A stretch of DNA of 64,000 bases from an uncultured Vampirovibrio sp. (GTDB lineage: Bacteria; Cyanobacteriota; Vampirovibrionia; Gastranaerophilales; Gastranaerophilaceae): positions 1 through 64,000 of the forward strand of contig CAJTXZ010000012.1 of NCBI GenBank assembly GCA_910583725.1, read 5' to 3'. Within the stretch, counting starts at the first letter, position 1, and each line of letters begins with the position of its first letter. Below are positions 1 to 9,665 of this stretch, in pieces. The notes below the pieces were generated by a model. That model saw only the letters and a program-made list of their open reading frames with translations, was not told where the DNA came from and ran no database searches. The position numbers and the translations under genes were made by a program.

Positions 1-1437
1 GCTGATGGTAAAGAGCAAGTTTCTGAGCAAAAACTTTTAGAAGAAGAGTCTGAAATAATTGTTCAGGAAGATGATTTGTTCCCGCCCTCTGAGGTGGATT
101 CTGCCTTTGGATTTCCGGAAGATACCCTAAAACAAGGTGCGGAGGCTAGTGAAAAAGCTGCTGCTGCCACACTATCCGCAGATTCTTCTAAAAAGATTCC
201 GGATGCTACTGTACAGCAGGGTGAAACCCAGCCTGAAATTCACTCAGAGCCAAAGCTTCATCGGGTTGCGTGGAATGTCGGGTACAAAAATCAGCTTGCA
301 GCAAATACTCCGATTGAACAATCTGAAATCATTCCCTTGCAAGAATTAATCAAAAAAGACTTTATTTATTCAGAGTATGATATCAGCGGCAAAGAGACTC
401 TTTCTATGATAGATAGGGCTGCCCTGCAAAGTAAAAATCCCGCTGCCCATAAAAAGTACTGGCAAAATCTGGATGATAAATTAGCACAACAACGTGTACA
501 AAGACAGACTACAGATGATTTTGCACAAAGTGTAAACAAAGCTAAACAGCTTAAGCAGCAAGAACTCAATGAGCAATCAGCCGCTGCCCAAAGACTGGAA
601 GAAGAAATGGCAGCCGCCCTTGATGCTTCGGGAGCTGATATCGGAGATTATGCTTCGATTTCAGCAATACAGCGGGCAAAATTCTCAGACGAGCAGGCTC
701 AAAAATATGAAGAAAATTTAAATGCACGAAAGAATGCCAATGCTGCCAAAACAATAGCGGCTGCTGCAAAAGCGCAAGCCCAAACGCAAAATCCAATGCA
801 GGCATCCATGGATGATATGCTAAAAGCGGCAGATAGTGCCCAAGCTCTTTCAATAGAAAACATTAGCCCAGGTGAAGAAACAAAGCTTACGGGCACCCAG
901 ACGCTTAAGCTTGGCAAGACATGGTTTGACGAATATCAAAAAAATATTGCTGAAATTGCAAAGAAAAACGCAAGCGCAAGAAATGCAGACTATAGAAAGG
1001 CTACAGCACAAGAAACATCTCTTAAGTCCGCATTAAAAACAAAGCCAGTAAGTGCAAACCCCCATGTTCAATTAGACTATCTTAATGAAGATTTGGCACA
1101 TGCTATGGAAGACACAATTAAGGCTATGAGTGCAGGTCAGACACTTAAGAAGGAATGCAGTATAGAAGATTTAAATGAAATTTATTCAGACATTCAGGAA
1201 GCTGTAAATAAAATGTATGCGGCAAAGCAAACACTTGCAGATTTCAATTTAAAAAACGCCAATTCAGACATACTGCTCAATACTGTTAGCGACTATAATA
1301 CAAGCCTTTTAGATACATACCAAATACTTTATAATTTTGCAGAAAAACTCCCATCTAATGTGGATGAAAAAGCAAAGGCTGCTCTAATGAACCAGCTAAA
1401 AACATCAATGGAGCTTGTTAAAACCCCACTAGCTTAA
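1..1437 (+). CDS. Ala/Gln-rich coiled-coil hypothetical protein (5' partial)
   Basis: The frame is open from base 1, so the gene begins left of the window; a TTG at 76 is only an internal possibility. The visible 478 codons are hydrophilic and rich in Ala, Lys, Gln and Glu, with long stretches likely to form coiled coil (for example around LKQQELNEQSAAAQRLEEEM). No membrane segment or catalytic motif is visible in the part present. I do not recognise a family. It ends at TAA 1435-1437 and is followed by a long gene-free stretch. A structural or secreted role is possible but not shown. Confidence 0.75.
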   Translation, partial: ADGKEQVSEQKLLEEESEIIVQEDDLFPPSEVDSAFGFPEDTLKQGAEASEKAAAATLSADSSKKIPDATVQQGETQPEIHSEPKLHRVAWNVGYKNQLAANTPIEQSEIIPLQELIKKDFIYSEYDISGKETLSMIDRAALQSKNPAAHKKYWQNLDDKLAQQRVQRQTTDDFAQSVNKAKQLKQQELNEQSAAAQRLEEEMAAALDASGADIGDYASISAIQRAKFSDEQAQKYEENLNARKNANAAKTIAAAAKAQAQTQNPMQASMDDMLKAADSAQALSIENISPGEETKLTGTQTLKLGKTWFDEYQKNIAEIAKKNASARNADYRKATAQETSLKSALKTKPVSANPHVQLDYLNEDLAHAMEDTIKAMSAGQTLKKECSIEDLNEIYSDIQEAVNKMYAAKQTLADFNLKNANSDILLNTVSDYNTSLLDTYQILYNFAEKLPSNVDEKAKAALMNQLKTSMELVKTPLA

Positions 1438-2706
1438 GTAAATATAATCTAAATCCGCTTCTAATGTCCTTGTTTTGTCAAAAAAAAGGCGCCAAAATGC
1501 CCTGATTGTGCAAAAAAACAGAACTTACAGCTATTTAATATGCAAGCAAATTATTCAAAATTGGCGCCACAAAAGGCTTCCGGTTAACCCGTATTACCTT
1601 AAAAAATATTGGAAAATGAAACGGAAAAATTTTTTTAAAAAACAAAAGTATTTTTTTTTGATAAATAATATTTTTTTAAAAAAATATTTTTGTCGCAGTG
1701 GTGATTTTTTAAACAAATATCTTAAAAATTGATGTTCGTGCAAAAAATCATTAATCTAAAAGTTTGTTTTTGCGGTTTTAAATGAATCAAATTGCCTCAA
1801 AACACCTGTTGTTACTGTATTGTAAACATGTAATGCGCTAGAAAACCTTATAACTACAGAATTTTAAGAATTAACATAAGCTAAAATCCTTATATTGCAG
1901 GTTCTCTACGCTATTTAGAGCCTGATAACCCTTCACCTGTAAGCTTTTAGCTGCAATATCCATAATTAAACCCAGCCGCAGATATTTCTGTTAAATTTTA
2001 AAAAACCTTATATAGCATTCTTTTTCACCTTTTCTCACGGTTGAAACCCTTAATAAGCTTCTCTTTTGCCCTAATTTCATTTTAAAACAATACTAAAAAC
2101 TTTAAGCAAGCTGCTTTCAGGTATATTCATATGCTAAAGTATTGATTCTGCCTTAGTTTTAACGCAAACGATAGACCAAAAATATTACTATGACCGGGCT
2201 TTATTTTCCTTTAAACCCTAAAAACATTCTAATTAAAGCATTTCACGGTATCAATATATATAAAAGTTCGACAATACGCCATCTTTGACTAATTCAAATC
2301 TTAAAGTGCCCTCATTGCCTATATTTTACGCCTGTTGTGCCTGGAAATTCAAGCCATATCTGTCTTGAAGCTAATCTATATTGTACTGCGTACTTAAAAA
2401 AGAATAATTTATATGACTGAATCCTAAAAACCCTTGCAGGCACTGCATCTAAAATATTATAAATTTTCTAACACTTTATTTACAAGGGTTTTGACTAACT
2501 TGAAATTTTAACCATCCTCAAAAGCACTGTCTTTTGCTGCCTTAACAAATTTTACACAACTATCTAAAAAATACTTTTTGAATCTTTACATTTCTTTGCC
2601 TTCATAAAAAACGCCTCTTAAAAAACTGTAAATATCTAGCCCAAAATGCTTACAAAAAACCTTAAAAATTTTAAAATGCGGCCGAAAAATTAAATCAAAA
2701 ATAAAT
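1438..2706. other. Gene-free AT-rich stretch with scattered degenerate motif
   Basis: No convincing gene here. The open frame at 1475-1732 is a run of Lys/Asn codons in A-rich DNA and lacks a ribosome site. A perfect 22-base A/T palindrome lies at 1667-1688. From about 1840 to 2500 a short motif recurs irregularly; on the minus strand it reads roughly CAAGGGTTTTAAG (plus-strand versions near 1847, 1884, 1922, 1999, 2043, 2215 and 2427). The same motif fills the other gene-free stretch at 34.9-36.4 kb. Function unknown. Confidence 0.6.
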
Positions 2707-2745
2707 AAGACAGGCCTCAAATTCATTTCTTGGCCTGTCTTTTCA
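2707..2745 (-). terminator. Rho-independent terminator after small ORF
   Basis: A perfect 10-bp stem AAGACAGGCC/GGCCTGTCTT (2707-2716 and 2732-2741). Read on the minus strand the right arm overlaps the last codons of the 44-residue ORF and the stem is followed by a T-rich tail (TTATTTATTTTT), as in intrinsic terminators. It could also work weakly on the plus strand. Confidence 0.7.
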
Positions 2746-2857
2746 CCTCTTCAACACAATCTAAACTTGTTTTTAAGCCTTGCCTCTCCCATTCTTTCAT
2801 ATATTTATGCTGTAGTCTTTTTGCTGCGCTGCCAAAGGTTTTTCTCTTGTTTATCAT
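2723..2857 (-). CDS. Small basic ORF, 44 residues, ending in a terminator
   Basis: ATG at 2857, TGA at 2723-2725. The peptide starts MINKRKTFGSAAKRL and ends EEVKRQAKK, with about one third Lys/Arg. Its start overlaps, as ATGA, the stop of a second short open frame ending KGSDFLL, which suggests translational coupling; that upstream frame has no clear start of its own except MMVISKG. The terminator hairpin begins inside the last codons, a position typical of real 3' ends. It lies downstream of ctpA on the same strand. No family recognised; it could also be the decayed end of a larger gene. Confidence 0.4.
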   Translation of the reverse strand: MINKRKTFGSAAKRLQHKYMKEWERQGLKTSLDCVEEVKRQAKK

Positions 2858-2996
2858 AATAGAAAGTCGCTGCCCTTGGATATAACCATCATCTTAGCTG
2901 TATACCCCCTGTTAGCAAACCTTTTAGCCTGAGTCTGTCTTTTGAAATCTACTCTCGTTTTAGAAAGTCTTCTAAAAGACGGGAAAGGCCCTGAAT

Positions 2997-4211
2997 TTAC
3001 CTTCCCCTTGCCACTTTGGCCCTTCTTGCAAGGATATCATTGGCTTTTTGAAGCTGCGGGTCTCTTTCTGCCTTAACGTCCTCCGGCGTGATATCCACCT
3101 CTATGTCAGGCTCTATGCCTTTTTTGTTAATATCTGTGCCATTCGGGGTTAAGTATTTTTGTATTGTAATGTGCATAGCAGCGCCGTTTGGAAGTTTGTT
3201 AATTTCCTGAACAAGCCCTTTACCAAAGGATTTCTTCCCTACTATGGTTGCTCTGCCGTTGTCTTTCAAAGCTCCTGATAAAATTTCGCTTGCAGAGGCG
3301 CTCCCGCCGTTTATTAATACAACCAAAGGCTGCCTTGTAATGACTCTCTGGGTTGATTTTTGCGTTTCTTTGTATCCGTCTCTGTCAACAGTTGAAACTA
3401 TTGTCTGTCCGTCTAAAAGCATATCGGCAATAAATATGGCGTTGGTTAAAAGCCCGCCGGGGTTGGATCTTAGGTCAATTATGATGCCGTCTTTATCCCT
3501 GTTTTGGATAAGTGCATTTTGAAACTCCATTGTTGCATTTTTGCTAATAAAGGAGCTAAGCCTTATATAGCCTACGTTTGGAGACAGTTTTGCATATTTT
3601 GGAATCTTTGTTGAAACTGATTTTAATTCAATATTGGCCCTTTTAATTTTGTAGATTTTATTTGGTTCCTTGTCTCTTTTGATTAAAAGTTCAACTGTGG
3701 TGCCTTCTTCGCCCCTAATCTTGTCTGCTGCGGCATCTACCGTTATTCCCTTTGTTGATTTTCCGTCAATTTCAAGGATTTCATCTTCGGCCTTCAAACC
3801 TGCCTTTTCGCCCGGTGTATCCTCAAGAGGCGCTATAATTAAGAGTTTGCCGTCTCTGACACCTATCTGAACCCCAATCCCCTTTAAGGAGCCTTGAATG
3901 GAGTCATTTTCTTCGCCGTATTCTTTAGGATTCAGGAATTTTGTATAAACATCGTTAAGGCTTGAAACCATTGAATCTATTGCAACATAAGCATCATCCT
4001 CTGTCTTAATCACAGAATCATACTTATGGCGCCATCTTGACCAATCCTGATTATTATTTGTCTGGTCCACAAATTTTGTGTCAATTAATTTCCATGCCTT
4101 ATCATAAAGCGCCTGAGGTGTTTGCGCCAATACAGGATTCAGCGCCGTTGTAACATATGACATAAATAACAATAGTGCTGCTACTGTTATTTTTTTCCAA
4201 ATATTTTTCAT
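2997..4211 (-). CDS. ctpA: S41 family C-terminal processing peptidase
   Basis: 404 residues, normal length for CtpA-type serine proteases that trim the C-termini of periplasmic proteins. A signal peptide or N-terminal anchor covers residues 1-30 (AALLLFMSYVTTALNPVLAQ). A PDZ domain spans about 105-180 (GIGVQIG...GLKAEDEILEIDG). The S41 domain follows, with the catalytic serine in GGSASASEI (Ser306) and the general-base lysine in GKKSFGKG (Lys331), spaced 25 apart as in known family members. A strong ribosome site AAGGAGG lies at 4219-4226 just before ATG 4211. Divergent from the cyclase gene at 4422. Confidence 0.95.
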   Translation of the reverse strand: MKNIWKKITVAALLLFMSYVTTALNPVLAQTPQALYDKAWKLIDTKFVDQTNNNQDWSRWRHKYDSVIKTEDDAYVAIDSMVSSLNDVYTKFLNPKEYGEENDSIQGSLKGIGVQIGVRDGKLLIIAPLEDTPGEKAGLKAEDEILEIDGKSTKGITVDAAADKIRGEEGTTVELLIKRDKEPNKIYKIKRANIELKSVSTKIPKYAKLSPNVGYIRLSSFISKNATMEFQNALIQNRDKDGIIIDLRSNPGGLLTNAIFIADMLLDGQTIVSTVDRDGYKETQKSTQRVITRQPLVVLINGGSASASEILSGALKDNGRATIVGKKSFGKGLVQEINKLPNGAAMHITIQKYLTPNGTDINKKGIEPDIEVDITPEDVKAERDPQLQKANDILARRAKVARGR

Positions 4212-4421
4212 AAAAATGTCCTCCTTGCTCCTTTTTTAAGCTTGGGCAGTTTTTGCAAACCGTTTTTTAAAAAAGAGCCCCATTCTAGTATTCTAGCGAT
4301 TTTTTGGCCTGATAATCGTTTGTTTGTATATATAATATAATTTTAATATAAAATAATTCTTAAGACAAATTTTATCGTGTTTTTATTTGGCAAAACGCTG
4401 TTTATAAAGTAAAATAGGGCT

Positions 4422-6383
4422 ATGGAAATTACACATAAAAAATCTTTAATCCTTTTAACAATAGCATCAATTGTGGTGTTTTTCGTTGTGTACCTTATTG
4501 GCCACACTATTTTTCAATATAAATCTTATAACTTTATGATGAAGCAAACATCAGTAAATAAGGCTGCTTCAGACGATATTATCCTTATCGTAATAGATAA
4601 TAAATCCCTAATCCGCCTCGGCCGCTGGCCCTGGAAAAGAACGCTGTTTCTTGAAATCTTTGATTACCTTGAACACCATACAGAGGCTAAAGTTTACGGT
4701 TTTGATGCTGTAATTATTGCGCCGGATACTGATTTTCCGGAATATGACAGAGAATTTTCAAGAAGAATAGGCAGCTATGATAAGCTGGTTGCCGGTGTTG
4801 GCTTTATGTATGATTATTTTAGAAGCGAAGCTGACAAGGAATTGTTTGATAAAGTTTTATCCCAAAAGCATGATGTTAATTTTATTGACAAAAGAAGCGC
4901 CAAATACCGTATAAAAAGCAAATACAACAGTTTTACACCATTTTTGCGGGATTATTTTTATAACGTTAAAAACCTTGGCGCCGTAAATACATATCAAGAT
5001 TTTGACGGTTATATCAGGAAAGTTGACCAAATAATTTCCTATAATGACGGGCTGTATCCATCTTTGCCCTTGTTAATGTATTCAAAAGTCACCGGTATAA
5101 AGGATTTTACCATAACTGATAAATATGTATTCGGCCAAAATAAAGACTATAAGCTTAAAATGCCCATTATAAATATGGATGGCAGTGTTTACAGCTATCT
5201 TTCATATTACAAAACAGACGATGGTGTTTATTCGCACCAAAAAATTTCAGCGTCAGATGTAATTGAATCGTTAAGAAATATTAAGCAAGGTAAAAAACCT
5301 GTGTTGGACGCTGAAATATTCAAGGATAAGATTGTTTTTGTGGGCTCAAACGCTAATTCCCAGGCTTTGCAGGATGTTAAAAGAACACCCGTGTCTGATA
5401 CCTTTGCGGGACTTGATATTCAGGCGACAAATTTTAACAATCTTTACAAAAATGAATTTTTCATAGAGGCAAGTCCTGCATATGGATTTGTTGTAATCCT
5501 TACGGTGTTTCTCCTTGTCCTGCTTCTAATTTGCACCCTTCCTATCCCTGCAGCCCTTATGTGCACATCTCTTGTAATGTTTATGTATTTTATCTTTACA
5601 TTCTTAATGTATGATAGAAGAATCGGTGTAGGGCTGATTTTGCCTGAGGTATTTATGCTTATTGCAATCGGCTTTGGCTATTCTTACAGATATCTTGTCG
5701 AGGGCAGAAAGAAGGAAAAAATTCAGTCAGTGATGGGAAAATACATTTCAAAGGACGTTATGCAGAATGTTGTCTCAAACATTGACGGTGTCAGGCTTGG
5801 GGGCAAAAGGGCCTGTGTTACGGTTTTATTTGCCGATATAAGAGGTTTTACCTCAATCTCTGAAAGGCTTTCAGCAGAAGAGGTTACAAGGATTTTAAAT
5901 GAATATTTTTCAGCCATCGCCCCGATTATCGAAAAACATAACGGCATATTGAATAAATTTATGGGAGATGCGGTCCTTGCTGTGTTCGGCGAACCCATTA
6001 AGAATGAAAACCATGCTATTGATGCCGTAAAATGTGCTGATGATATGCTAAAAAAAGTTAAGCAATTGCAAACTAAGTGGCTTGATGAAGGAAAGCCGAA
6101 GATTGAAATAGGTATAGGAATTTCAACAGGCGAGGCGTTTGTTGGCAACATTGGCTCCGAAGAAAGGCTTGAATACACGGTTATAGGCGATACTGTAAAC
6201 ACAGCAAGCAGAATTGAAAACTATAATAAGGTTTATAAAACCAAGTTTTTAATAAGCGAAGAAACATTCCTTCGTGTACAAAAATATGTTGATGTAATAA
6301 AGATTAGAGAAGTTGCAATCAGGGGAAAATCCAAAAAAATCAATATTTATGAGGTTTTAAGGATTTTATCGCCTGAAAAATAG
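4422..6383 (+). CDS. CHASE2-domain adenylate/guanylate cyclase
   Basis: 653 residues. One N-terminal membrane segment (about 9-28), an extracytoplasmic CHASE2 sensor (about 45-340, with VYGFDAVI and DKIVFVGSNA typical of the family), three closely packed membrane segments (about 352-428), then a class III nucleotide cyclase domain (about 460-650). Metal-binding aspartates are in FADIRGFTS (Asp472) and GDAVLAVFG (Asp516); the IGDTVNTASRIE motif is present. It should make cAMP or cGMP in response to a signal outside the membrane; the substrate cannot be fixed from sequence alone. Nine bases separate it from recG, so the two may be co-transcribed. Confidence 0.9.
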   Translation: MEITHKKSLILLTIASIVVFFVVYLIGHTIFQYKSYNFMMKQTSVNKAASDDIILIVIDNKSLIRLGRWPWKRTLFLEIFDYLEHHTEAKVYGFDAVIIAPDTDFPEYDREFSRRIGSYDKLVAGVGFMYDYFRSEADKELFDKVLSQKHDVNFIDKRSAKYRIKSKYNSFTPFLRDYFYNVKNLGAVNTYQDFDGYIRKVDQIISYNDGLYPSLPLLMYSKVTGIKDFTITDKYVFGQNKDYKLKMPIINMDGSVYSYLSYYKTDDGVYSHQKISASDVIESLRNIKQGKKPVLDAEIFKDKIVFVGSNANSQALQDVKRTPVSDTFAGLDIQATNFNNLYKNEFFIEASPAYGFVVILTVFLLVLLLICTLPIPAALMCTSLVMFMYFIFTFLMYDRRIGVGLILPEVFMLIAIGFGYSYRYLVEGRKKEKIQSVMGKYISKDVMQNVVSNIDGVRLGGKRACVTVLFADIRGFTSISERLSAEEVTRILNEYFSAIAPIIEKHNGILNKFMGDAVLAVFGEPIKNENHAIDAVKCADDMLKKVKQLQTKWLDEGKPKIEIGIGISTGEAFVGNIGSEERLEYTVIGDTVNTASRIENYNKVYKTKFLISEETFLRVQKYVDVIKIREVAIRGKSKKINIYEVLRILSPEK

Positions 6384-6392
6384 GTTAAAATT

Positions 6393-8861
6393 GTGAAGTT
6401 TGATGACCTTTATACGGCGCTGAAAAAAGCCATAGATGTCGAAGAAAAGTACCAATACATTGATTTTATAGGAAAAACCACCTGTTTTTCCGACTTTGTT
6501 ATGAAATCATTGAATGATTTTAAGAAAAAATTAGGCAAGCTTGATAAACAGCGTCTGGAGCCTGTTTGCGGGTGTTTTTTGCAATATCGTTTTGATTCAA
6601 TTTCAGGCAGGATGAATTCTATCAGAATGTTGAATGAAGTCCTTGATTACTTTAAAAAAGCGCAGAATAAGGCACTTGAAGCAGCAAAGATAAAACTTGA
6701 AGAAAAAAAGGCTAAAAAAGCTCTTGAAGAAGAAGCTCAAAACCTGGAGAGGGAGAATGCTAGAAAGGTTTTTTCAACAAATATAGACGAGATTGATGTT
6801 TCATACGTAAAAGGCGTGGGGCCGAAGCTGGGCGCTGTTTTGAACAAACTTTCAATCTATACTGTCAAGGATTTACTTGAATATTACCCCAAAAAATATG
6901 TTGATTATGAAGGCAGAGTGCGCATTAAAGACCTTGAGCCTGGAAATTCTGTGTGCATATTTGGCACAATAAAAAATGTTGAATGCTACACAACAAGGAA
7001 CAAATTAACCGTCTTAAAGCTTACAATTAGCGATGGCACGGGCAATTTGAACATCGCAATGTTTTATAAAGCCGCAAACAGAAGGATGCAGGAGCATTAT
7101 AAATCCCAATACCCTAAAGATGCAGGGATTATAGCCTATGGCACGGTGAAAGTAGATAAATTTACAGGACTTTTAACCCTTGATAAACCGCAAATGCAGG
7201 TTATAACCTCAGATTTCACAGATGAAGATGAAAATGCTCTCCAGGAGACAAAAATCACCCCTATATATCCCTTGTGTGAAAATTTAAATCCTAAAACCTT
7301 GACAAGGGCTATATTTAACGCTGTTGAAAAGTACTCTGATTCAATTCCGGAGCCGCTTCCAGAGTTTTTAAGGGAAGAAATTAACCTCATTCCAAAAAAA
7401 GATGCAGTTAAGTCTATCCATTTTCCAAAAACTTCAAAAGACCTTGAAGACGCAAGGTTTAGGCTTGTTTTTGAGGAACTTTTTATCCTGCAGATGAACC
7501 TTGCACTTATCCGTGAATCTAATAAAAAACTCGATAGCGTGCCATTAAAAGTCAATAAAGACGGGCTTGTTGAGAGGTTTATAAGAAATCTTCCGTTTGA
7601 ATTAACAAATGCCCAAAAACAGGCCGTGGATGAGATTAGGCGGGATTTAAGCCGTAAAGAGCCAATGCAGAGGCTTTTGCAGGGTGATGTTGGAAGCGGA
7701 AAGACTGTTGTTGCCTGCATTATGCTTCTTTGTGCGGTAGAAAACGGCTATCAGGGCGCAATTATGGCGCCGACAGAAATACTTGCAACCCAGCACTATA
7801 AAAACTTTATCGAATGGCTTACCCCCCTAAATCTTTCTATAGGACTATTTTTAGGGAAAAACACATCAAGGCTTCGCCGTGAGATGTTAACCTCCTTAAA
7901 GAACGGCCAAACCCATATAGCAGTAGGCACTCACGCTCTTATACAGGATGGCGTTGAGTTTAACAACCTTGGTGCCGTTGTGGTGGATGAGCAGCACAGA
8001 TTCGGCGTAAAACAAAGGTCTAAGCTTTTAAGCAAGGGTAAGACGCCTCAAATGCTGACTATGACAGCAACCCCGATTCCAAGAACCCTTGCTTTAACCG
8101 TCCATGGCGATCTTGACGTTACAACTATTGATGAACTTCCAAAGGGCAGACTGCCTGTCAAAACTACTCTTGTTGGGGCGCAAGGTCGAAAAGAAGCCTA
8201 TGGATTAATTAGAGAACAGGTGCTTTTTGGGCACCAGGCCTATATTGTCTATCCATTGATTGATGAAAGTGAGACTATAAGCGCAAAGAACGCCACTCAG
8301 GAGGCTGAAAGGCTTCAAAATGAAGTATTTCAAAGCTTTAAAATTGGCCTCTTGCACGGTAAAATGCCAAATGATGAAAAAGAAAAGGTCATGAATGACT
8401 TTAAAATGGGCAAATATGATATTTTGGTTTCAACAACTGTTGTCGAAGTAGGTGTAGATGTGCCAAACGCTACTGTTATTATGATTGAAAACGCTGAACG
8501 CTTTGGCCTTAGCCAGCTTCATCAGTTGAGGGGCCGTGTCGGCCGTTCTGATAAACAGTCTTACTGTATTCTTGTGGCGCAAACTGCCTCAAAGCAAACA
8601 AAGGACAAACTTTCTGTCCTTACTGAAACAAATAACGGCTTTATTGTTGCCCAAAAAGATCTTGAAATAAGAGGCCCCGGTGAATTTTTAGGCACAAGGC
8701 AAAGCGGCATAGCAGATTTTGGCCTTGCAGACCTTGTTTCAGATGTTAAAATCCTTGAATTAGCGCGTGAAAAAGCATTTGAATTCGCTAAAAACCACAA
8801 TGTAGAAGATTTCCCTCTTCTTTGTGATGAAGTTTACAAAATGAATATGTTTAGAGGGTAA
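6393..8861 (+). CDS. recG: ATP-dependent DNA helicase RecG
   Basis: 822 residues, starting with GTG at 6393. Branch-migration helicase acting on stalled replication forks and Holliday junctions. Residues 1-130 form an extra charged N-terminal region absent from the roughly 690-residue E. coli protein; a wedge/OB domain follows (about 180-330). The helicase core has Walker A GDVGSGKT (431-438), the DEQH box (532-535), MTATPIPRT, and the C-terminal QLRGRVGRS and RGPGEFLGTRQSG motifs typical of RecG. Cyanobacterial-type RecG proteins carry such an N-terminal extension (family knowledge), which fits the inferred lineage. Confidence 0.96.
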   Translation: MKFDDLYTALKKAIDVEEKYQYIDFIGKTTCFSDFVMKSLNDFKKKLGKLDKQRLEPVCGCFLQYRFDSISGRMNSIRMLNEVLDYFKKAQNKALEAAKIKLEEKKAKKALEEEAQNLERENARKVFSTNIDEIDVSYVKGVGPKLGAVLNKLSIYTVKDLLEYYPKKYVDYEGRVRIKDLEPGNSVCIFGTIKNVECYTTRNKLTVLKLTISDGTGNLNIAMFYKAANRRMQEHYKSQYPKDAGIIAYGTVKVDKFTGLLTLDKPQMQVITSDFTDEDENALQETKITPIYPLCENLNPKTLTRAIFNAVEKYSDSIPEPLPEFLREEINLIPKKDAVKSIHFPKTSKDLEDARFRLVFEELFILQMNLALIRESNKKLDSVPLKVNKDGLVERFIRNLPFELTNAQKQAVDEIRRDLSRKEPMQRLLQGDVGSGKTVVACIMLLCAVENGYQGAIMAPTEILATQHYKNFIEWLTPLNLSIGLFLGKNTSRLRREMLTSLKNGQTHIAVGTHALIQDGVEFNNLGAVVVDEQHRFGVKQRSKLLSKGKTPQMLTMTATPIPRTLALTVHGDLDVTTIDELPKGRLPVKTTLVGAQGRKEAYGLIREQVLFGHQAYIVYPLIDESETISAKNATQEAERLQNEVFQSFKIGLLHGKMPNDEKEKVMNDFKMGKYDILVSTTVVEVGVDVPNATVIMIENAERFGLSQLHQLRGRVGRSDKQSYCILVAQTASKQTKDKLSVLTETNNGFIVAQKDLEIRGPGEFLGTRQSGIADFGLADLVSDVKILELAREKAFEFAKNHNVEDFPLLCDEVYKMNMFRG

Positions 8862-8949
8862 CTTTAAGCCCGTGTTTTGATATCCAATATTGTAACATTT
8901 TGTAATAAATATTAACGAAACAGCAAAAATATTTTTTTACAAGGTTTGT

Positions 8950-9483
8950 ATGCATGTTAATCAATATGGAGAGAGAAAATATGATAGGAAAAGTTTCATC
9001 AAATTTGAGCTTTGTAAAGTGTATCTTGGCGGAAGAACGGAGCCAGAACAAAGAAGCGAAGCCGAAAAACTGCTGGATTTAGAAAACAATGATATAGATT
9101 ATTTTGTAAAAGGGTATAAAAATATGCAGAAGACCCTGGACAAAGCATTTCCTAATGAAGATATAGGTATTACAGTAGAAGTTTTAAAAGATAAGGTCCA
9201 TGCGGCATATGATTCATATAAAATCTATACTGCACTTCAGGTAACAGCAAAAAGCCTTAGAACAATTGACCGTCCCGGGGCAAAGCTTTTCAAACCGGAC
9301 GAAACAATTCTTAAACAACAGGTTGTCCTTGATGCGCGTATTGATGGCAAAGATAACTTTTCGTTTTTTGCACGTAGTGTTTCGGATCGCATAGATAATG
9401 TATCAAAAGAAAAGAAAAAACAAGAGACCACCACAAAAGAAAGACAGGAGGCACTTCAAAACCTTCTTGACAGACTGGCATAA
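8950..9483 (+). CDS. Hypothetical protein, 177 residues
   Basis: ATG at 8950 preceded by AAGG at 8941-8944. The protein is soluble, charged and mostly helical by eye, with the Lys/Glu-rich end KKKQETTTKERQEALQ. The start reads MHVNQYGERKYDRKSF. No family or motif recognised. It lies between recG and the convergent DUF1822/TonB-like gene. Confidence 0.65.
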   Translation: MHVNQYGERKYDRKSFIKFELCKVYLGGRTEPEQRSEAEKLLDLENNDIDYFVKGYKNMQKTLDKAFPNEDIGITVEVLKDKVHAAYDSYKIYTALQVTAKSLRTIDRPGAKLFKPDETILKQQVVLDARIDGKDNFSFFARSVSDRIDNVSKEKKKQETTTKERQEALQNLLDRLA

Positions 9484-9665
9484 TGTTTACCATCTAATTT
9501 TGTTGCTAAATCCAGGTAATAATGCTATCTGTTTGATTTAAGCATTTTAAGTTAAACATGAAAAGATAATTTAATATTGAGCAAAATACAGCCGCAAAAT
9601 AAGCAAAGAAAGCTCTTGCGGCTGTATTTAAAATTTATTTTACTGATATTGGGCTGTTTTGTTTC

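Noticed and set aside
1475..1732. 85-codon open frame in A-rich DNA
   Set aside because: TTG start, no ribosome site, mostly Lys/Asn/Phe codons from A and T runs; looks like chance.
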